Source of the DNA: Candidatus Bathyarchaeota archaeon
GTDB taxonomy: Archaea; Thermoproteota; Bathyarchaeia; 40CM-2-53-6
Reading direction: 5' to 3'
DNA: 38,066 nt
NCBI GenBank assembly: GCA_005884195.1
Contig: VBBP01000020.1
Span: forward strand, 1 to 38,066
Position 1 is the first letter of the stretch, and every line of letters starts with the position of its first letter. Below the pieces are notes generated by a model. It worked only from the letters and a program-made list of their open reading frames with translations. It did not search any database and was not told where the DNA came from. Below, one piece after another: positions 33,616 through 38,066 of this stretch. The position numbers and the translations under genes were made by a program.

Positions 33616-34113
33616 ATGAGCGCCTTAGGAAAGCAGACTCCTAGACATGAATCAGGCTTACGATTCCAGAGAATATTGGTAGCTGTTGATGGCTCTGAAG
33701 GCTCGACCAGAGCCTCCGAGGTCGCCGTGGATTTAGCGGAGAAATACAATGCTCAATTATTCGTACTGAACGTATTTCGAGGCTACCCCGAGTACATCAC
33801 CGCATTTCCTTCCATTCCAGCTCCGTCTGGGAAAGCTTTCGAGGACTACGAGGCGTACGCAAGGAAGGCCGCAGTAGAGGTGGTGGGGCGAGCTGTCTCA
33901 ATTGCTGAGAAAAAAGATGTGAAAGCTAAGCCGAAAATCAGCGAGACAATCGGTTCAGTCATTCAAACAATAACGGACTACGCGGTCACGGAGAAGATTG
34001 ACCTGATCGTCATGGGGACAAGAGGAATGGGGGGTTTCAAGAAAATGCTCCTCGGAAGCGTCTCAAGCGGTGTTGTCACACACGCTCACTGTACAGTCCT
34101 CGTTGTCAGGTGA
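33616..34113 (+). CDS. Universal stress protein (UspA family)
   Basis: 165 residues from ATG 33616 (an in-frame TTG at 33595 is less likely). Visible: RILVAVDGSEGSTRASEVAVDLA at the start and the ATP-binding signature GTRGMGGFKKMLLGSVS near the end, followed by VTHAHCTVLVVR. The ATP-binding type of UspA usually carries G-2x-G-9x-G(S/T), which matches. UspA proteins help cells survive stress. The next gene begins 10 nt downstream, implying co-transcription with the possible hibernation-like protein. Confidence 0.93.
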   Translation: MSALGKQTPRHESGLRFQRILVAVDGSEGSTRASEVAVDLAEKYNAQLFVLNVFRGYPEYITAFPSIPAPSGKAFEDYEAYARKAAVEVVGRAVSIAEKKDVKAKPKISETIGSVIQTITDYAVTEKIDLIVMGTRGMGGFKKMLLGSVSSGVVTHAHCTVLVVR

Positions 34114-34123
34114 GGCCTCGCGC

Positions 34124-34501
34124 TTGCAGCCAACAACCGAAATCTCAACTCCACTGCCGGTATACATTGTAGGGCTTGACGATCAAGATATTGAATCGTC
34201 TTTAGCGAAGTCAAAATTCCAGAAGTCTATCGAGTCTCTCAGCCGGGTCTACCATGATATCGGCGAAGCCCGAGCCACAGTGAAGACATTCTCCAATCAA
34301 AAAGAGAGGAAGCATTTCGAGGTTCACGTACTGATAAGAATGCCCAAGCACCAGGTCGAGTTCATAGAAGAAGGCTGGTCCATCGAAGAGGTCTTCGAAA
34401 ACATAGGGATGAAAATCAAGAGACTCATGACCAAACCCCGAGACAGCCCATCCCGACGCCGCTTTCCGGCAAGAGCCGTAACGGCAGCCGCTAGGTTCTA
34501 G
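34124..34501 (+). CDS. Possible S30AE/HPF-like ribosome-associated protein
   Basis: 125 residues from TTG 34124, supported by the Shine-Dalgarno-like GGTGAGG overlapping the end of the preceding gene; a longer frame from 34070 would overlap the stress gene. The pattern VYHDIGEARATVKTF...HFEVHVLIRMPKHQVEFIEEGWSIEEVFENIGMKIKRLM resembles the beta-alpha-beta-beta-beta-alpha layout of hibernation-promoting factors (S30AE). Basic C-terminus (RRRFPARAVTAAARF). The family call is tentative, by eye. Pairing with UspA would make a dormancy or stress unit. Confidence 0.5.
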   Translation: MQPTTEISTPLPVYIVGLDDQDIESSLAKSKFQKSIESLSRVYHDIGEARATVKTFSNQKERKHFEVHVLIRMPKHQVEFIEEGWSIEEVFENIGMKIKRLMTKPRDSPSRRRFPARAVTAAARF

Positions 34502-34573
34502 ACACTCAAACGAACGACCAAGAACCCTACCGAAACTCTATCTTCCTATCTCTACTCACTCGGATTCCTTCCA

Positions 34574-35458
34574 ATGCCATCGGTTCCAAGCGCTCTCCGA
34601 GCCAATCGAACCCGGAACGATCAAGGCTCGATGAGACCACTGAACCTAAAGGAATTCTATCCTTCTCGAGCTACCAACGCTCGTAAAGGCGACTTTGGTC
34701 GGGTCGTCGTTTGCGGCGGCAGCGACCGGTACGCGGGCTGTCTAGCCTTCAATTCACTTGCTGCCTTGCGAGCAGGAGCTGATCTAGCAATAGTTGTAGC
34801 CCCTCGACGGGCCGCAGATATCGTCGCTGGATATTCCCCAGATCTCATAACAGTGCCCTGCAATTCACCCTACCCAGACCCGAATACTGCGATTGAGTTG
34901 CTCGAAAACGCCGATTCACTAGTCCTCGGCTGCGGCGTTACCAGAAACTCGGAGTCGCACAGAGCACTCGTAGATATTATCGAAAGATGCAAGACACCGA
35001 TGGTTCTCGACGCTGAAGCTCTCCATGCCCTGGCCGCTAACCCGGAGTCAATTAAGGGAAAAAAGACACTCTTGACACCGAACGCAGGAGAATACCAAGT
35101 TCTCTCCGGAAAACCTTGGCCAACAACTCTTGACGCCAAGAGAGTTGCCATCGAAACGCTAGCAAGGCAATACAACGCAACTGTCATTGTAAAAGGAGCT
35201 CCAGATCTCATTTCTGATGGAGATCAGACCTTCGAAGATCTTCAAGGGTCTCCCTATCTGACGAAAGGGGGGTATGGTGACCTCCTCGCAGGAGTTGCGG
35301 GTGCGCATCTCGCAAGGGGTAGGACTCCATTTGATGCAGCAAGAGTAGCGGCCTTCGTGGTTGGACGCGCGGGAGAACTCGCCTCAGGAAAATTCGGCGA
35401 GAGCACTTTGGCAAGTGATGTCTTGCTGTACTTCTCCTCAGCAATCCGTTCTGATTGA
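34574..35458 (+). CDS. nnrD: ADP-dependent NAD(P)H-hydrate dehydratase (YjeF C-terminal/carbohydrate kinase fold)
   Basis: 294 residues from ATG 34574; ATG 34631 (MRPLNLKEF) is an equally good start and matches the family's typical N-terminus. It repairs hydrated NAD(P)H using ADP. Visible: GRVVVCGGSDRYAGCLAFNSLAALRAGAD, LVLGCGVTRNSE, MVLDAEALHALA, LLTPNAGEYQVLSG, VIVKGAPDLIS, and the nucleotide site GSPYLTKGGYGDLLAGV. The usual GGTGD is GGYGD here; the catalytic Asp is kept. The N-terminal NAXE epimerase domain of the bifunctional form is absent, so this is the dehydratase alone. Confidence 0.92.
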   Translation: MPSVPSALRANRTRNDQGSMRPLNLKEFYPSRATNARKGDFGRVVVCGGSDRYAGCLAFNSLAALRAGADLAIVVAPRRAADIVAGYSPDLITVPCNSPYPDPNTAIELLENADSLVLGCGVTRNSESHRALVDIIERCKTPMVLDAEALHALAANPESIKGKKTLLTPNAGEYQVLSGKPWPTTLDAKRVAIETLARQYNATVIVKGAPDLISDGDQTFEDLQGSPYLTKGGYGDLLAGVAGAHLARGRTPFDAARVAAFVVGRAGELASGKFGESTLASDVLLYFSSAIRSD

Positions 35459-35686
35459 CGGGAGTCTTGCCAACGCAACACCAGGGAAATCTCGACTCGC
35501 TAGTCTCGCCGAAATCCATTGCAGTCATTGGAGCTTCAAATAGGCAGGGCCGCGCTGGACGCACGTAGAGGTTAAGAACCTGGGCCTTCGTGCGGACTTG
35601 AAAACTGGTCTTGACTATGAACGTGACTGACTCTCACTTATTCTCGTCAACAAGTACAGTGGATCAATAGCAGGAACGGGACAAAA

Positions 35687-37156
35687 TTGAGCCAACCAGC
35701 ACAAGGTTCCACCAAGCCTGTTCTTCGGGTCCGACTAGTTTTCTTCTTGGTGATTGTTGCCTTTTTCATGGATATAATCGACGCCTCGATCGTAACGGTT
35801 GCCCTCCCCTCCATTCGAACCGAGTTCGCAGCTTCGATCCCAGACAGCCAGTGGATCTATGGGGCCTACGCGATTACCCTTGCGGGTTTCCTGTTGCTAA
35901 TGGGAAGAGCGGGAGACACTTACGGCCAGAAGAAAATCTTCGTGGGTGGGCTGATCATTTTCACCATCGCATCGTTCACGGGCGGCATAGCTCCATCCCT
36001 CTTGTCCCTTGTCGTTTCGAGATCCATTCAGGGCATAGGAGCAGCAATGACAACAGTGACCGCTTTCGCGATCTTCATCAGGATTTTTGCGGAAGGGCCT
36101 GAAAGGAACAAAGCCCTCGGATATCTCGTGGCCACCCTTTCAGGAGGGTTTGCCGCGGGCGCCGTCGCTGGGGGAGCCTTGACGACGTTCTTGGGCTGGA
36201 GGTGGGTGATGTTCATCAATGTACCCATCGGGATCGTTGCGGCGCTTCTCTGCCAGAGATACTTACCAGGAGGTGGCGGCTGGCTGAAAAATCAACATCT
36301 GGATATTCCGGGAGCACTTACCAGCACCTCCGGGACGATTCTGCTTGTCTTCGGGCTCACTAATGCTGCAGGCGTTGGCTTCGCGTCGGAGTGGACCTTC
36401 ATTCCTCTCGCGGCATCGGTCCTGGTTCTGGGACTCTTTCTGTTCATTGAATCCCGGTCGAAGGCTCCCTTAGTGCCTCTAGCCTTCGTCCGGAGAGGAT
36501 CGGTTCTCACGTCCAATGCTTTGGCTCTAGTATTGACCTCGATTGTTGGTGGGATCGGGTTCATCGTTCCAGTATATTTCCAGAACGTCCTAGGTTACTC
36601 GGCGTTTTTCTCGGGTCTGCTGACTTTGCCCCCGGCGCTCATCTTTTTCGTAGTGGGGGGTTGGGGAGCCTCTCGTCTCGTGAATAAGTTCGGCGCCAAG
36701 CGCACCCTCTTGCTCTCAAGTGGGCTAATCTCAATCGGGACTATCCTTCTAACCTCCATGTCTCCTAATGGTAGCGCCTTTGTGTTGATGCCTGGCCTAC
36801 TTGTCTGGGCGCTTGGGGCGAGCATAGGGTTTCCCGCGGTTAACATGGCCGCTGTCGCCGGAACGCGGCCTGGTGAAGAGGGCCTGGCCTCAGGCCTGGT
36901 CAGCACCTCGTCCCGCATCGGATTCCCCGTAGGACTTGCGATACTTCTCACGATCGCCAGTGCCTTTGACCCGCCTGCAGCCGGGTCGACCGGCGCCTCG
37001 ATTTCTGCCGCTGGAGTAGTTGCAGGGTTCCAAGTCGCCGAAATAGCCGCATCACTCATAGGGGTCCTTGGGTTCTTGATCGCTCTCCGCTTGAAAGATG
37101 TGAAGCCATCGTGGGCGTCGGGTAACTGGAAGCCCAGCGAACCAGTTCGTCAGTAA
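35687..37156 (+). CDS. MFS multidrug transporter, DHA2 (EmrB/QacA) family
   Basis: 489 residues, about 14 hydrophobic helices, start TTG 35687. Visible: helix 1 with MDIIDASIVTVALPSI, the MFS motif A region LMGRAGDTYGQKKIF, the antiporter-type motif near GGFAAGAVAGGALTTFLGWRWVMFINVPIG, and long later helices. The DHA2 family (EmrB/QacA) exports drugs and other toxic compounds by proton exchange. The substrate cannot be inferred. It ends 57 nt before the site-2 protease gene. Confidence 0.93.
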   Translation: MSQPAQGSTKPVLRVRLVFFLVIVAFFMDIIDASIVTVALPSIRTEFAASIPDSQWIYGAYAITLAGFLLLMGRAGDTYGQKKIFVGGLIIFTIASFTGGIAPSLLSLVVSRSIQGIGAAMTTVTAFAIFIRIFAEGPERNKALGYLVATLSGGFAAGAVAGGALTTFLGWRWVMFINVPIGIVAALLCQRYLPGGGGWLKNQHLDIPGALTSTSGTILLVFGLTNAAGVGFASEWTFIPLAASVLVLGLFLFIESRSKAPLVPLAFVRRGSVLTSNALALVLTSIVGGIGFIVPVYFQNVLGYSAFFSGLLTLPPALIFFVVGGWGASRLVNKFGAKRTLLLSSGLISIGTILLTSMSPNGSAFVLMPGLLVWALGASIGFPAVNMAAVAGTRPGEEGLASGLVSTSSRIGFPVGLAILLTIASAFDPPAAGSTGASISAAGVVAGFQVAEIAASLIGVLGFLIALRLKDVKPSWASGNWKPSEPVRQ

Positions 37157-37213
37157 ACTCGAGTCTATGACAAGCCTAAGAAAGGGATCAATCCATCTAG
37201 CCAGGGACAGCTA

Positions 37214-38066
37214 GTGTCCCTCAATATCGGGAGAATAATTGGGATTCCCGTAAGAATCCATTACACCCTCTGGCTCGTCCTCCTTCTGATCGCGTGGTCT
37301 CTTGCCGAAGGCTACATGCCGCAACACTACCCCGGCCTAGGCGTTACCACCTATTGGGCAATCGGAATAGTTTCCGCAATCATCCTTTTCGTCTCAGTCT
37401 TCCTCCATGAACTCTCTCACTCGTATATTGCCAAGAAAAATGGCTTGCCCATCGCTAGAATCACACTATTCTTCTTTGGAGGCGTCTCAGAGATGAGCGC
37501 GGAGCCGAAGGATGCTGCACTGGAAGTTCGCATGGCAGCCGCCGGGCCGCTCACAAGCTTTCTAATCGCAATTGTCCTCGGTGCGTCCTGGTATCTCACT
37601 GTACTAGTAAGCGGACCTGTACCGATTATTGCAACACTCTACTATGCGGCTCTCCTTAACGGAGTTCTTGGCGCGTTCAATCTGATCCCTGCCTTCCCCT
37701 TGGACGGAGGTAGGGTCCTACGTGGGAGTCTCTGGGGACGATCGAAGAGCCTGCTTAGCGCCACCGCGAACGCGACGCGAGTTAGCGAAGTTATTTCCTT
37801 GGTGATGATGGCAGTTGGTTTGTTCTTTGTCATCTTCGGTGATTTCGTCAACGGATTATGGATCATCTTCCTAGGTTGGTTCATACGCTCTGGAGCGGAA
37901 ACAAGTTTGAGACAAACCAGATTGACTGAGTCTCTTGCCGGTGTCAGGGTTGGAGATATTATGACTAGAGATCTGCTCTCGGTCTCTCCCGACGCCTCTG
38001 TCCAACAGCTCGTTTCCGACTACTTCCTCGTCCATCCCCACGGAGGCTACCCGGTCATCTCGAACG
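37214..38066 (+). CDS. Site-2 protease (M50B) family metalloprotease with CBS domain, partial
   Basis: The frame starts at GTG 37214 with AGGGA about 7 nt upstream and runs off the window end, so about 284 N-terminal residues are present. Visible: zinc-site FLHELSHSYIAKK, in a membrane helix, and the second metal motif NLIPAFPLDGGRVLRGS, plus several further helices, which is the site-2 protease pattern for intramembrane cleavage of regulators. After the membrane region, VGDIMTRDLLSVSPDASVQQLV begins a CBS domain, the usual partner in archaeal S2P-like proteins. The substrate is unknown. Confidence 0.92.
   Translation, partial: MSLNIGRIIGIPVRIHYTLWLVLLLIAWSLAEGYMPQHYPGLGVTTYWAIGIVSAIILFVSVFLHELSHSYIAKKNGLPIARITLFFFGGVSEMSAEPKDAALEVRMAAAGPLTSFLIAIVLGASWYLTVLVSGPVPIIATLYYAALLNGVLGAFNLIPAFPLDGGRVLRGSLWGRSKSLLSATANATRVSEVISLVMMAVGLFFVIFGDFVNGLWIIFLGWFIRSGAETSLRQTRLTESLAGVRVGDIMTRDLLSVSPDASVQQLVSDYFLVHPHGGYPVISN

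Overview
This window is almost certainly archaeal chromosome. It carries ribosomal protein L18e, an archaeal-type aspartyl-tRNA synthetase, archaeal phosphoglycerate mutase (ApgM), TATA-like boxes about 30 nt ahead of starts, and a tRNA-Val whose D-loop contains an apparent intron. Frequent TTG/GTG starts and winged-helix regulators fit. The mix (SUF genes with a Rieske protein, a cupredoxin, Lrp-like two-domain regulators, pyruvate kinase) suggests a TACK-type, thaumarchaeal/bathyarchaeal-like lineage, but the sequence alone does not fix the taxon.

Region 1 (1-6300) is Fe-S cluster biogenesis: the 3' end of a sufD-like scaffold gene plus a Rieske ferredoxin on the + strand, then sufA-sufS-sufU and a separately promoted sufC on the - strand. 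A secreted Ig-like membrane-anchored protein split by an in-frame TAG lies between them.

Region 2 (6550-17030) is a cell-surface locus and the most unusual part of the window. It has an AbrB-like small protein, two multi-pass membrane proteins, a secreted phage-fibre-like protein, an 833-residue secreted Asp-box protein, and a 1748-residue surface protein built from roughly 70 tandem serine-rich units of about 19 residues. The two large, divergently transcribed proteins share a homologous module of about 150 residues. Three of the membrane proteins end in similar acidic Trp-Glu cytoplasmic tails.

Region 3 (17080-28120) is housekeeping: MscL, MarC, tRNA-Val(CAC), L18e, pyruvate kinase, a second AbrB-like protein, a MinD/ParA-like ATPase, two convergent paralogous two-headed winged-helix regulators, AspRS and ApgM.

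Region 4 (28125-38066) covers metals, stress and transport: a ferritin-like/VIT1 fusion divergent from a ZIP transporter, a membrane cupredoxin with a four-helix membrane partner, a kynurenine-formamidase-type cyclase, a DUF2795 protein, a Tag DNA glycosylase, a universal stress protein with a possible ribosome-hibernation-like partner, NAD(P)H-hydrate dehydratase, an MFS drug exporter and a truncated site-2 protease.

A recurring oddity is that sufS, pyk and the MinD-like gene have no ATG/GTG/TTG near the conserved protein start, and aspS shows a milder version. They either use rare starts (ATT, ATA, CTG/TTA) or the assembly has small errors. No CRISPR array, IS element or rRNA was seen.
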